A DNA stretch of 64,000 nucleotides from JACJYM01 sp965230495 (GCA_965230495.1 OZ246004.1:1302001-1366000); one strand, 5' to 3'; shown: positions 35,601-45,236, numbered from the stretch's first letter. The notes: generated by a model not told the origin, from the letters alone. Numbers and translations: made by a program.

Positions 35601-36374
35601 ATGTCTAAAAAGCAAGTTACAGTGCTGCTTGCTATGGTTTTACTTTTTTGCTTGATCTATTTTTTGGGTGACACAAAAAGTAAAGACCAACAACTTGTGG
35701 AAAAGTCCAGAAGTGAAAATATTGAATCTACAGGAATACAGAACTTACTGATTGAAGCAAAGTCAAATTTGGACGATACGCAAAAAGGTATACTTAATGC
35801 CCTTACTTCCGAAGTTGATAAAAGTCAGGATTCTCTAAAAGTTCCTGTACTTGAAAAGCTTTCAAGTACTTGGTATAGCTATGGCTACCCTGCTATTGCG
35901 GGTCATTATGCCGAAGAAATTGCTAATACGCTAAACACAGAAGATTCCTGGGCCATTGCGGGGTCGACTTTTGGTATATGTTTAAGAACGTCTGAGGAAC
36001 AAAAAATCAGAGATTATTGTTTGAAGAGATCAGTGCAAGCATTCGAAAATGCGATTTCATTAAATCCTGACAAGGTAGACTATAGAACTAATTTAGCTCT
36101 TAACTTTGTAGAGTCTCCTCCTCAGGAAAATCCTATGAAAGGTATTTTAATGCTTAGAGAATTAAATGAAAAGTATCCTAACGATATCGGTGTTTTGAAG
36201 CAATTGGGGAGATTGGCGATTATGACAGGCCAATATGATAAAGCCAAAGAAAGATTGACAAGAGCTTATAACATAGCTCCTGAAAATGTTGAATTAAATT
36301 GTTTTCTTGCTCAAGCCTTGGAGTCCCTTGGCAATATGGAAGAAGCGAAAAAACATAAAGAAATTTGTAAATAG
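35601..36374 (+). CDS. Membrane-anchored TPR protein
   Basis: The 257-residue protein has one N-terminal membrane segment (VLLAMVLLFCLIYFLG) and several TPR-type helix pairs in its C-terminal half, for example LKQLGRLAIMTGQYDKAKERLTRAYNIAPENVELNCFLAQALESLGNMEEAKK in the end region (given here by key residues G, Y, A, P of each repeat). Confidence 0.8.
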   Translation: MSKKQVTVLLAMVLLFCLIYFLGDTKSKDQQLVEKSRSENIESTGIQNLLIEAKSNLDDTQKGILNALTSEVDKSQDSLKVPVLEKLSSTWYSYGYPAIAGHYAEEIANTLNTEDSWAIAGSTFGICLRTSEEQKIRDYCLKRSVQAFENAISLNPDKVDYRTNLALNFVESPPQENPMKGILMLRELNEKYPNDIGVLKQLGRLAIMTGQYDKAKERLTRAYNIAPENVELNCFLAQALESLGNMEEAKKHKEICK

Positions 36375-36399
36375 TATTATTTAACTAAAAATTAAATTT

Positions 36400-36495
36400 A
36401 TGCCTTGCGGTAAAAAAAGAAAAAGACATAAGATTTCTACTCACAAGAGAAAAAAGAGATTAAGAAAAAATAGACATAAAAAGAAAAATAAATAA
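36400..36495 (+). CDS. Tiny very basic ribosomal-type protein (bS22/mS38, COX24-like)
   Basis: This 31-residue frame (MPCGKKRKRHKISTHKRKKR and onward, ending KKKNK) is almost entirely Lys, Arg and His. It matches the small Bacteroidota proteins annotated as AURKAIP1/COX24 domain, related to ribosomal proteins bS22 and mS38. It probably binds rRNA. It begins 25 bases after the TPR gene stop and ends just before a strong 13-bp hairpin, so it likely belongs to the HU-TPR transcript. The family is recalled from memory and not checked by search. Confidence 0.75.
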   Translation: MPCGKKRKRHKISTHKRKKRLRKNRHKKKNK

Positions 36496-36501
36496 TAAAT
36501 A

Positions 36502-36531
36502 GACTACCCGATATTTTGATATCGGGTAGTC
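36502..36531 (+). terminator. Perfect 13-bp hairpin ending the HU-TPR-small protein transcript
   Basis: GACTACCCGATAT (36502-36514) pairs perfectly with ATATCGGGTAGTC (36519-36531) around a TTTG loop, six bases after the small-protein stop. The 3' flank is pyrimidine-rich (CATTCTTCTTTTG) without a pure T-run, but the stem strongly suggests a terminator or mRNA-stabilising end. Confidence 0.75.
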
Positions 36532-36667
36532 CATTCTTCTTTTGACGAGTTTAGGAGATTCATCATTCTCAACCGTTGGTCCATAATATACACAAAAACA
36601 AACTAACTCCTACGCTCAGAATGCTATGGCAACTTATTGTCATATTTATTAATTAAGATTATGGACC

Positions 36668-38218
36668 GTGGATAAAGAATTGATTATTAATTCGTCTCCC
36701 ACCGATGTTGAAATCGCATTACTTGAGAACAAGAAATTGGTTGAATTGCATAAGCAAAAGACCAACAACAAATTTTCTGTAGGAGACATATATTTGGGCA
36801 AAATAAAGAAAACAATGCCCGGCCTTAATGCTGCTTTTGTAGATTTAGGCCATAGAAAGGATGCTTTTCTACACTACACAGATATTGGACCTCAGATAAA
36901 TAGCCTAAAAAAGTTTACTTCATATAGTCTGAAAAAGGAAATAAGCACCGGCTTGTTAGATAATTTTCTACAAGAGCCAGACAATCCAAAAAATGGAAAA
37001 ATAGATCAGGTATTTTCGAACAATATGCCCATTCTGGTGCAAGTGCTCAAAGAGCCGATAGGCACGAAAGGGCCTAGACTTTGTTGTGAACTGACAATAC
37101 CAGGAAGAAATATTGTACTCGTACCCTTCTCAGATACCATCGCTATTTCTAAAAAGATCTCTAATGACGAAGAAAGAAAAAGGTTAAGATTACTCATCGG
37201 AAGTATTAAACCCAAGAAGTTTGGAGTCATTGTAAGAACAGCTGCGGAAGGTAAGAAAGTAGCCGATCTACATTCTGAAATAAGAGAGCTAACAGAGAAA
37301 TGGGAGGTAATATTTAAAGAACTAACAACCGGGAAAGAGCCAAGAAAACTACTTAGTGAAATTGATAAAACATCAAGTATGCTGAGGGATTTACTGAACG
37401 ATAATTTTCAAAAAATCGTAGTAAACGACAAGGAAACATACAAGGGCTTAAAAGGCTTCCTAGGCAATATTGCTCCGGACAAAGTCAAACTCTTAAAGCA
37501 CCATAATGGGAAAAGGCCAATCTTTGATGAATACGGAATTTTAAAACAGGTGAAATCTTCTTTCGGAAAAACATCAACAATGGCTAGTGGTGCGTATGTT
37601 ATCATTGAACATACTGAAGCTATGCATGTCGTGGATGTTAACAGTGGGCCCAAAAGACAAAACAGATCTCAAGCTGATACTGCTATCGCAGTAAATCTAG
37701 AAGCTGCACAGGAAATAGCCCGACAATTAAGACTGAGAGATATAGGTGGTTTGATTGTCATTGATTTTATTGATATGCGAAATGGAGAGCATAAGCAAGA
37801 GCTGTACAATAAAATGAAAGAATTTATGGAACCTGATCGAGCTCAACATACGGTACTTCCTTTGAGTAAGTTTGGTCTTATGCAAATAACAAGACAACGA
37901 GTTAAGCCTACTATGAAAATTGACACTAGTGAAGTTTGTGGGGCATGCAAAGGCACTGGCAAGAGTGTTTCTAGTTTCCTAATCGCTGATGACATCATCA
38001 GAGATTTGGACTTTATATTTAGGACACGTCCTAAGTCATCCATTTCAATTGTTACTAATCCACTTGTGCATGCTTACCTCACTAAGGGTGTTTGGAGTAC
38101 TCAGATGAGGTTATTCTTTAAATATCGTAAATGGATAAAGATGTCAAGTAATCTGGACTTTAATCTATTTGAGTATAAGTTTTTTGATAGTAGAAATGAT
38201 GAAATAAGATTAAACTAA
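36668..38218 (+). CDS. rng: Ribonuclease E/G family protein
   Basis: The 516-residue endoribonuclease starts at GTG 36668 (MDKELIINSSPTDVEIALLE). It has an S1-type domain (FSVGDIYLGKIKKTMPGLNAAFVDLG), a catalytic core with aspartates in HVVDVNSGPKR (near 322) and IVIDFIDMRN (near 364), and a zinc link CGACKGTGKS (near 424). RNase G processes rRNA and turns over mRNA. The long scaffold tail of RNase E is absent. An ATG at 36661 is in another frame and stops after four codons. Confidence 0.94.
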   Translation: MDKELIINSSPTDVEIALLENKKLVELHKQKTNNKFSVGDIYLGKIKKTMPGLNAAFVDLGHRKDAFLHYTDIGPQINSLKKFTSYSLKKEISTGLLDNFLQEPDNPKNGKIDQVFSNNMPILVQVLKEPIGTKGPRLCCELTIPGRNIVLVPFSDTIAISKKISNDEERKRLRLLIGSIKPKKFGVIVRTAAEGKKVADLHSEIRELTEKWEVIFKELTTGKEPRKLLSEIDKTSSMLRDLLNDNFQKIVVNDKETYKGLKGFLGNIAPDKVKLLKHHNGKRPIFDEYGILKQVKSSFGKTSTMASGAYVIIEHTEAMHVVDVNSGPKRQNRSQADTAIAVNLEAAQEIARQLRLRDIGGLIVIDFIDMRNGEHKQELYNKMKEFMEPDRAQHTVLPLSKFGLMQITRQRVKPTMKIDTSEVCGACKGTGKSVSSFLIADDIIRDLDFIFRTRPKSSISIVTNPLVHAYLTKGVWSTQMRLFFKYRKWIKMSSNLDFNLFEYKFFDSRNDEIRLN

Positions 38219-38241
38219 TATCGCATGGGATAAGTAATATT

Positions 38242-39267
38242 ATGGAGTTCGAAAAAAAGATACATGATATTATTTATCCTTCGAAAAGCATTATTTATGG
38301 GGTATTAAATTGGGGGCTTGGCCATGCTACAAGATCTTGTCCATTAATAGATTACATTATTTCCCTTAATAAAAAATTAACCATTGCTTCTGATGGTATT
38401 GCTCTTAGATTTCTCCAAAAGAGATATCCTAAGATTAAATTCATCACGCTCGATTCATATAATATTGATTACAGGAGTAATTCATTGTGGTATAACACTT
38501 TTCGGCAGGGACCCAAAATATGGAAAGCAATTAACTCTGAGAGAAAAAAACTGCTTCACCTGTCTATAAGAGATGATTACGATTTAATTATATCTGATGG
38601 AAGATTAGGCTTTAGGCATAATAAGGTTCCTTCTTATTTGATATCTCACCAAATAACCATTCCATTGAAAGACAAAATACTTAGCCCTTTAATTAACTAT
38701 ATTAATCATAAAAACATTCGTAAGTTTAGTGAAATCTGGGTTCCTGACTTTCAAGATAGGATACTTTCCGGTGATATGTCAAAATCTTCTAATCATAAAG
38801 TGCAATATATAGGTCCTTTAAGTAGATTTAATTCAAAGGTATCCTCTAACGCAGATCAACAAAAAAAATATGTTATTGCCGCTATATTAAGTGGTCCCGA
38901 GCCTAAAAGAACTGAACTGGAGAAGAAAATAATTCAGCTATTCAAGGGAAGGAAAGGTCGCTTTTTGATTGTCAGAGGTACAGAAGATCAAAGAATTTAT
39001 AACAAAATTGAGAATATTGACTTTATTCCTTTGGCTAATGAAGCCATATTACTGGATATCTTTAATAAAGCTGAAAATATACTAAGTAGATCTGGATATA
39101 GTAGTATTATGGACTATTACATAATGGGTATAAAAGCCATTCTAATTCCTACACCGAATCAGCCCGAACAAGAGTACCTTGGTAAACTTCATCAACAGAG
39201 CAAACTATTTACGGTAATTTCAGAAAAAAATCTAAACAAAATTGACCTTACAGGTCTAATTACATAG
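38242..39267 (+). CDS. Glycosyltransferase, MurG/MGT-like GT-B fold
   Basis: The 341-residue protein has the nucleotide-sugar loop YGVLNWGLGHATRSCPL, then IISDGRLGFRHN and YLISHQITIP. The C-terminal donor half has VRGTEDQRIY and NILSRSGYSSIMDYYIMGIKAILIPTP, which carries the usual proline and glycine positions. It is likely an undecaprenyl- or lipid-linked sugar transferase, with unknown donor. The end converges on paaC with no gap. Confidence 0.82.
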   Translation: MEFEKKIHDIIYPSKSIIYGVLNWGLGHATRSCPLIDYIISLNKKLTIASDGIALRFLQKRYPKIKFITLDSYNIDYRSNSLWYNTFRQGPKIWKAINSERKKLLHLSIRDDYDLIISDGRLGFRHNKVPSYLISHQITIPLKDKILSPLINYINHKNIRKFSEIWVPDFQDRILSGDMSKSSNHKVQYIGPLSRFNSKVSSNADQQKKYVIAAILSGPEPKRTELEKKIIQLFKGRKGRFLIVRGTEDQRIYNKIENIDFIPLANEAILLDIFNKAENILSRSGYSSIMDYYIMGIKAILIPTPNQPEQEYLGKLHQQSKLFTVISEKNLNKIDLTGLIT

Positions 39268-40020
39268 TTACCAGACCATATCGGGATAAGCTCTTTGCAT
39301 ATACTGCATCTCAGTCAATATATACCCCATTGCCTCAGTATGTCTTCCCTCCTTTCCCCCATCATGAGAAACCACATTTTCTTCTGGCTTTAATGTTGCT
39401 AGATTAATAACGTTATCAAAAATATTTAATGCCTCACGTTCTACTGTCCTAGGTTCATGGTAGATACCCATATCAACTGCCCATTGGTCAAAGTCGGACA
39501 TATTGAAAAGTTCGTGGTAATAAGGCAATACATCATCTAGAGCTTCTTGCATTCTACTACGACTTTCATCTGTACCGTCTCCCAACCTTTTCGTCCACTC
39601 TGATGAAAATTTAAGGTGATATTTCGACTCCTTTAAACACTTTTCAGCTATAGATACCAAACGTTCATCAGTACTATTGGTCATAGCCTGTAAAAAATTA
39701 CGATGCCAGCTATCAAAAAGAAATTGCCTTATAATCGTTTTTCCCCAGTGTCCATTTGGTAATTCTACCAACAGAGCGTTTCTATATTCATGTTCATATC
39801 TTAGAAACGCTACTTCATCTGCGGTTTTATCAGTCAGCTCACCCACATACTCATAAAGATATTTGGCTTCTCCTATTAAGTCCAACGCAATGTTTATTAG
39901 TGCAATATCCTGTTCTAGTACCGGCCCATGACCACACCATTCACTTAACCTCTGACCAATGATCATGGAGTTATCTGCCCATTGTAGTACAAACTGAATC
40001 AATTTATCATTGCTTTCCAT
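39268..40020 (-). CDS. paaC: Phenylacetyl-CoA 1,2-epoxidase subunit PaaC
   Basis: The 250-residue ferritin-like protein has ADNSMIIGQRLSEWCGHGP, DIALINIALDLIGEA and FLRYEHEYRNALLVELPNG, the standard PaaC motifs. PaaC is the structural partner that pairs with PaaA in the epoxidase that opens the ring of phenylacetyl-CoA. It is last of three genes (paaA, paaB, paaC). paaD and paaE, which finish the reaction by iron-sulfur assembly and electron supply, are not seen here. Confidence 0.94.
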   Translation of the reverse strand: MESNDKLIQFVLQWADNSMIIGQRLSEWCGHGPVLEQDIALINIALDLIGEAKYLYEYVGELTDKTADEVAFLRYEHEYRNALLVELPNGHWGKTIIRQFLFDSWHRNFLQAMTNSTDERLVSIAEKCLKESKYHLKFSSEWTKRLGDGTDESRSRMQEALDDVLPYYHELFNMSDFDQWAVDMGIYHEPRTVEREALNIFDNVINLATLKPEENVVSHDGGKEGRHTEAMGYILTEMQYMQRAYPDMVW

Positions 40021-40024
40021 ACTA

Positions 40025-40309
40025 TTACATGTGTTTTACTTCATCAGGAAGATTATAAAATGTAGGGTGTCTATAAATCTTGTCTTCTGCGGGGTCAAAC
40101 AACGCTTCACTATCTTGTGGATTTGAAGCGGCAATATTTCTACTATCGACTACCCAAATACTCACACCTTCCTTTCTTCTTGTATAAACATCTCTAGCAT
40201 TCTCAATAGCCATGTTAGCATCAGCTGCATGAAGACTTCCTACATGTTTATGGCTTAAGCCATTTTTCGATCTGATGAAAATCTCAAATAAAGGCCAATC
40301 TGTATTCAT
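40025..40309 (-). CDS. paaB: Phenylacetyl-CoA 1,2-epoxidase subunit PaaB
   Basis: The 94-residue protein matches PaaB: WPLFEIFIRSKNGLSHKHVG, HAADANMAIENARDVYTRR and SIWVVDSRNI. It is the small subunit joining PaaAC units. It lies between paaA (2-base gap) and paaC (4-base gap) in one operon. Confidence 0.95.
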   Translation of the reverse strand: MNTDWPLFEIFIRSKNGLSHKHVGSLHAADANMAIENARDVYTRRKEGVSIWVVDSRNIAASNPQDSEALFDPAEDKIYRHPTFYNLPDEVKHM

Positions 40310-40311
40310 AG

Positions 40312-41262
40312 TTACGCTACTTTTGTGTTATTTCTTTTAGCTTGCTTTTCTGCATATGCTTTCGCAGCCTCTCTTACCCAAGTCCCATCTTCATGAGCTT
40401 TTCTACGAGCATTCATTCTTTGTTTGTTACAAGGGCCATTTCCACCAACTACTCGCCAGAATTCATCCCAGTTGATTTCGCCATACTCATAATGTCCTGT
40501 GTCATGATTAAATTTCAAATCCGAATCAGGAATTGAAAGTCCTAGTAACTCTGCCTGAGGTACCGTTGCATCGATAAACTTCTGGCGAAGTTCGTCATTA
40601 GAAAATCTTTTTATTTTCCAAGCCATTGATTGTGCTGAATGCTTAGAATCTTTATCGCTTGGTCCAAACATCATAATTGATGGCCACCACCATCGATTAA
40701 GAGCATCTTGTGCCATATTCTTTTGAACCTCCGTACCATTACATAAAGTCAACATAATTTCATACCCCTGTCTTTGATGAAATGACTCTTCCTTACAAAC
40801 TCTTACCATAGCTCGGGCATATGGTCCATAAGAACATCTACACAAAGGTACTTGATTCATAATGGCCGCACCATCCACTAACCATCCAATTGCTCCCATA
40901 TCTGCCCATGTAAGAGTAGGATAATTAAATATGCTTGAATATTTCGCAGAACCGTCCAATAATTGATCAATCACCTCACTTCTGGAAATCCCTAGTGTCT
41001 CACAAGCCGCATAGAGGTACAAACCATGCCCTGCCTCATCTTGAACCTTCGCTAATAAAGCCAACTTTCTCTTTAAACTCGGTGCTCGAGTAATCCAATT
41101 GCCCTCTGGCAACATACCGACCACCTCAGAATGAGCATGTTGAGATATTTGTCTAATTAATGTTTTACGATATTTCTCAGGCATCCAGTCACGTGGCTCT
41201 ATCCTTACTTCATTGTCTATCTTGTCCTGAAAAACCTTTTCTAACTCGATTTGATTTGTCAT
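40312..41262 (-). CDS. paaA: Phenylacetyl-CoA 1,2-epoxidase catalytic subunit PaaA
   Basis: The 316-residue protein is the diiron oxygenase subunit, with ISQHAHSEVVGMLPEGNWI, AKVQDEAGHGLYLYAACETLG (the E-x2-H iron ligand) and ESFHQRQGYEI (second E-x2-H). It starts at ATG 41262 (MTNQIELEKVFQ). A longer frame from 41298 would overlap the promoter. It epoxidises the phenylacetyl-CoA ring with oxygen. The operon paaABC is single and follows lon by about 90 bases. Confidence 0.96.
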   Translation of the reverse strand: MTNQIELEKVFQDKIDNEVRIEPRDWMPEKYRKTLIRQISQHAHSEVVGMLPEGNWITRAPSLKRKLALLAKVQDEAGHGLYLYAACETLGISRSEVIDQLLDGSAKYSSIFNYPTLTWADMGAIGWLVDGAAIMNQVPLCRCSYGPYARAMVRVCKEESFHQRQGYEIMLTLCNGTEVQKNMAQDALNRWWWPSIMMFGPSDKDSKHSAQSMAWKIKRFSNDELRQKFIDATVPQAELLGLSIPDSDLKFNHDTGHYEYGEINWDEFWRVVGGNGPCNKQRMNARRKAHEDGTWVREAAKAYAEKQAKRNNTKVA

Positions 41263-41286
41263 AATTGAAGCATTATTAGATACTAA

Positions 41287-41315
41287 CAAAGATAACAATA
41301 CACATCCAAATCAAA
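41287..41315 (-). promoter_or_regulatory. Promoter of paaABC
   Basis: Minus-strand TATCTTTG (41287-41294) is an exact -7 element and TTTG at 41312-41315 is a -33 element with 17 bases between. The element lies 24 bases before the paaA start at 41262 and supports that start. Confidence 0.55.
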
Positions 41316-41350
41316 TCGAATTCTCCTATTATTCTTGAAAGATTTAATAT

Positions 41351-43753
41351 CTAAACGAGTGCGTGTTTTAATACTTCTTTCATATTATTGACATATATAA
41401 ATTTAACACCTTCTATATAATCCGCCTTAATCTGATCTACATGGCGTTTATTGTCTTCGCACAGCATGATTTCATTAAGACCTGCTCTCTTCGCTGCTAG
41501 TACTTTCTCTTTTATACCTCCTACAGGCAGAACTTTACCTCTCAAAGTTATTTCTCCTGTCATTGCCAATCCCGGTTTGATTAATCTACCAGTAAGCACA
41601 GAACTCAACGAGGATAACATGGTAATACCGGCTGAAGGTCCATCTTTTGGTATAGCTCCTTCAGGAACATGAATATGAATATCTGTTTTTTCAAAAGTTT
41701 CGGGAGAAATTCCGAGCTCATCTACATTAGCTCTGATAAAGCTTAATGCCGTTGTTGCAGATTCTTTCATTACATCTCCTAAATTTCCAGTTAAAGTTAG
41801 TTTACCCTTTCCTCTCGATTTACTGGCTTCGATAAATAAAATATCTCCACCTACCCTTGTCCATGCTAAACCAACCGCTACACCTGGAACATCGGTTTTT
41901 TTATAGATATCTTGGGTAAACTTAACCGGGCCTAATATTTCACTCAAAGACTTAATAGCAATAGACTTGCTATATTCCTCTTCAAGTGCTTTTCTGCTTG
42001 CCACATATCTCATCACACCACCGATCTCTCTTTCTAAAGATCTCACACCAGATTCTCTTGTATATCCTGAAATAATAGATTTAAGAACATTATCCTTTAT
42101 TTTGACATCCGAGGCTGTCAATCCATGGTTTTTCCTTTGACGAGGAACCAAATGTTTTTTAGAGATTTCTACTTTTTCTTCAGTAGAGTATCCGCTTATG
42201 TTAATAATCTCCATTCTATCAAGTAACGCAGGCTGTATAGAGTTTAAACTATTAGCTGTAGCAATAAATAATACCTTTGATAAATCATATTCTAATTCCA
42301 AATAGTTATCATAGAATGCATTATTCTGCTCCGGATCTAGCACCTCCAGTAGAGCAGAAGATGGATCTCCTCTAAAGTCCTTCCCCAATTTATCTATTTC
42401 ATCCAGAATAAATACAGGATTAGAGGTTCCAGCCTTTTTAATCGACTTTATTATTCTGCCCGGCATGGCTCCAATGTAAGTTTTGCGATGGCCTCTAATC
42501 TCACTCTCATCATGTAATCCTCCCAATGACATTCTTACAAAGTCTCTTTTTAATGCACTGGCTATCGACTTTCCTAAAGAAGTCTTACCTACTCCCGGAG
42601 GTCCCACAAGGCAGATAATAGGAGATTTCATATCTCCTTTTAGTTTAAGCACTGCCAAGTGCTCAATAATTCGTTTTTTTACATCATCCAATCCATGATG
42701 ATCCCTATCTAAAACAGCTCTTACCTTTTTTAAATCAAAATTGTCCTTCGAATATTCCTCCCACGGTAGTTCCAATAATGTTTCTAAGTATGTCAATGTA
42801 ACACTATACTCCGCAATCTGAGGATTAATTCTTCTTGCTTTATTGAGTTCTTTCTCGAAAGTACTTTTGACCTCTTTTGGCCATTTCTTTTTCGCAGCTC
42901 TATCTACTAACTTATTCAATTCCTCCTCTTGCGGATTCCCCCCTAATTCTTCCTGTATCTTTTTCAACTGCTGATTAAGAAAATATTCTTTCTGCTGTTG
43001 TTCTATATCTCCCTTAACCTTCGATTCTATCTGATCTTTTACCTCAAGAAGTTGCAGTTCACTATTAATGAGTTTTAGGATTTCATTGGCTTTATCCTTA
43101 ACGCTGGTCATCTCTAGAATATCCTGTTTCTTCAATGAGGGCGTATTAATATTTGATGAAATGAAATTGAGCAAAAATTCACTGCTTTTAATGTTTTGCA
43201 GCATCATCATAGCCTCCTGAGGAATCTGAGGAGATAAGTCAATTATTCTTTTCGCAGTATCCTTTATTGAACTAATGGTCGCGTTAAATTCTAAATCATC
43301 CTTAGGTTCATCATCATGAATAACTTCAAAGTTTGTACTGATAAAAGGTTGCTCTTGAACTACTTGATTAACCTTAAATTTATTTCTTCCTTGCAATATT
43401 GCTGTTATACTACCATCAGGCATTTTAAGAATTTTAATGATTCTTGCAATAGTGCCTGTTTGATAAAGATCATCCACTGACGGATCTTCGTTATTCTGGT
43501 CTGTTTGAGTAAGAACTCCCAGGAATTTGTTAGACTTTTCTGAATATCTTAGTGCTTTTAAAGATTTTTCTCTTCCAATTGTTATTGGTATTACAACACC
43601 TGGAAATAATACTGTGTTACGTAAAGCAATAACAGGAATGCTTTCGCCGTATTCATCTTCAAAATGCAATTCATCTTCGCTTACTGAAAACAACGGTATA
43701 ATCTCTCCATCATCTTTTCTACCCTGCAAACTATATCTTAAGTTATCGAACAT
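41351..43753 (-). CDS. lon: ATP-dependent protease Lon
   Basis: The 800-residue protein has the LON N-terminal domain (VIALRNTVLFPGVVIPITIG), an AAA module with Walker A GPPGVGKT near 383 and Walker B FILDEIDKLG, and a protease domain with the catalytic serine in PKDGPSAGITM (near 705) and lysine in VGGIKEKVLAAKRAG (near 748). It degrades misfolded and regulatory proteins in the cytoplasm. It is a single gene with a 182-base divergent region to the next lipoprotein gene, where no clear promoter was found. Confidence 0.97.
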   Translation of the reverse strand: MFDNLRYSLQGRKDDGEIIPLFSVSEDELHFEDEYGESIPVIALRNTVLFPGVVIPITIGREKSLKALRYSEKSNKFLGVLTQTDQNNEDPSVDDLYQTGTIARIIKILKMPDGSITAILQGRNKFKVNQVVQEQPFISTNFEVIHDDEPKDDLEFNATISSIKDTAKRIIDLSPQIPQEAMMMLQNIKSSEFLLNFISSNINTPSLKKQDILEMTSVKDKANEILKLINSELQLLEVKDQIESKVKGDIEQQQKEYFLNQQLKKIQEELGGNPQEEELNKLVDRAAKKKWPKEVKSTFEKELNKARRINPQIAEYSVTLTYLETLLELPWEEYSKDNFDLKKVRAVLDRDHHGLDDVKKRIIEHLAVLKLKGDMKSPIICLVGPPGVGKTSLGKSIASALKRDFVRMSLGGLHDESEIRGHRKTYIGAMPGRIIKSIKKAGTSNPVFILDEIDKLGKDFRGDPSSALLEVLDPEQNNAFYDNYLELEYDLSKVLFIATANSLNSIQPALLDRMEIINISGYSTEEKVEISKKHLVPRQRKNHGLTASDVKIKDNVLKSIISGYTRESGVRSLEREIGGVMRYVASRKALEEEYSKSIAIKSLSEILGPVKFTQDIYKKTDVPGVAVGLAWTRVGGDILFIEASKSRGKGKLTLTGNLGDVMKESATTALSFIRANVDELGISPETFEKTDIHIHVPEGAIPKDGPSAGITMLSSLSSVLTGRLIKPGLAMTGEITLRGKVLPVGGIKEKVLAAKRAGLNEIMLCEDNKRHVDQIKADYIEGVKFIYVNNMKEVLKHALV

Positions 43754-43935
43754 TTCTTTATTTTATAATTCATTAAAGATTGTCAAATCCCGTACCAAGT
43801 CATTTTATCTGACAAAATAACTGTTGAGACGTTGCTTTAAGCCTTCTTTAAAGACAAAAAGACAGTATGGTAGTGACTTGAATACCCAACCTCTTTAGCT
43901 CTATCGTCGTTATTCTTTACATAAAACTTTATTTA

Positions 43936-44367
43936 GTGAAAAATAGAATGATTCTTTTCAGCTTAGTCCTTCCCATGATCTCTTTTTTTTATTCCTGCGG
44001 TAAATCAGATGATATGAATACACGTGGTGATTGTGAACAAAGCATATATATTGATACTTTGAAATATAACAATGGACCCTTTTCAAATGAAACTACTATT
44101 TCAAATATTGAGCTAAAAGATGATTGTCTCAATGTTACTTTCCAATACGGCGGTGGTTGCATCGAAGATCATTTAATCGAATTGGTTTGGAATGGCTCTA
44201 TGGCTCTTTCCCTTCCTCCTCAGATATGGGTCAAAATAGTACATGATGACCAAGATTTTTGTGAAGCATTAATTACAAAAACTGTAAGTTATGATATTAG
44301 TGAAATAAGTGATGGACCTTTTATTATTAATTTTGAAACAACTGATACTACACTTTTGATTGAATAA
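43936..44367 (+). CDS. Predicted lipoprotein of unknown function
   Basis: The 143-residue protein starts at GTG 43936 (an ATG at 43948 is an alternative) and has a signal peptide with lipobox FFYSC. The mature part has Cys pairs (DCEQSIYID, DDCLNVTFQYGGGCIEDH) and a beta-rich pattern. No family is recognised. It is divergent from lon and precedes the GLPGLI gene by 134 bases. Confidence 0.7.
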   Translation: MKNRMILFSLVLPMISFFYSCGKSDDMNTRGDCEQSIYIDTLKYNNGPFSNETTISNIELKDDCLNVTFQYGGGCIEDHLIELVWNGSMALSLPPQIWVKIVHDDQDFCEALITKTVSYDISEISDGPFIINFETTDTTLLIE

Positions 44368-44376
44368 ATTATTAAG

Positions 44377-44400
44377 AATAGTGACACTCCCTATTTTTTT
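44377..44400 (+). terminator. Weak hairpin with T-run after the lipoprotein gene
   Basis: AATAG and CTATT form a 5-bp AT-rich stem around a 9-base loop, followed by a run of T residues, 10 bases after the stop. The T-run is clear, but the stem is weak. Confidence 0.3.
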
Positions 44401-44501
44401 TATCATTTCTGTTACATCAATGTTAATTATCCATTCTAATCAATCTTTAAATTTAAAATTGCTTTAATTTGAGTTTTAGCGACACTAAAATTCGTAAAGT
44501 A

Positions 44502-45236
44502 ATGTGGATAAAATTGACAACCATAGTTTTAAGTATCTTTCTTTTTGTATCAAAATCTTATTCTCAAACCGAAGCCTATAGAATTCAGTACGTAGATAAA
44601 AGATATTTTGATCGTAAGGCAGCTAATATTCCTGTTACAGCCAATTTACCAGAATCGTTTGATAAATACATGCTTTTAGAAACTACGAATTATTCTTCGC
44701 AATATGTAGTTGATAAAGAAACATCTAAAAAAGAAAGAAAGAAAAAAGAACTGGCCGGAGAAAAAAGAAGATGGTGGAGAAAAAGAAACGAAAATGAGGT
44801 TCTATTTAAGAGTTTGGAAGAAGAAAGCTATACTCATAAATCTAACCTGTTTGGAAAGGATTTCTTAGTCATTGATACTCTTCAAGTCTGGAAATGGAAA
44901 ATATCAGCAGGAGAACAAAGAGAAGTTTCAGGTTATATTTGTATGAAAGCTACGTACAAAGACAGCACCACTTTAATGGAAGCTTGGTTTACTCCTCAGA
45001 TTCCAATTTCTAATGGACCTGCAGAATTTGGAGGCCTACCAGGCTTAGTTCTTGAAATGAGATTGGAAAACAGAAATATTGTTGCTAAAAACGTTGAAAA
45101 AATAGTCTTAGATAAGGAATTCGAAATTCCTGATAAAGGTGAAGTGGTAACACGTGAAGAATTTGATAAGATTAAAGAAGAAAAGAAAGAAGAAAGGAAA
45201 AAAATGTGGGGAGGAGCTGGAAGAAGAAAATTTTAA
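44502..45236 (+). CDS. GLPGLI family exported protein
   Basis: The 244-residue protein (ATG at 44502) has a signal peptide (IKLTTIVLSIFLFVSKSYSQ) and the family signature GGLPGLVLEM within WFTPQIPISNGPAEFGGLPG. The tail is strongly charged (KIKEEKKEERKKMWGG). GLPGLI proteins are of unknown function and are often encoded next to an outer-membrane barrel receptor, as here (next gene after 37 bases). They probably act together at the cell envelope. Confidence 0.9.
   Translation: MWIKLTTIVLSIFLFVSKSYSQTEAYRIQYVDKRYFDRKAANIPVTANLPESFDKYMLLETTNYSSQYVVDKETSKKERKKKELAGEKRRWWRKRNENEVLFKSLEEESYTHKSNLFGKDFLVIDTLQVWKWKISAGEQREVSGYICMKATYKDSTTLMEAWFTPQIPISNGPAEFGGLPGLVLEMRLENRNIVAKNVEKIVLDKEFEIPDKGEVVTREEFDKIKEEKKEERKKMWGGAGRRKF

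Noticed and set aside
36661..36675. ATG start for RNase G at 36661
   Set aside because: It is in another frame and stops after four codons; GTG 36668 gives the family N-terminus.
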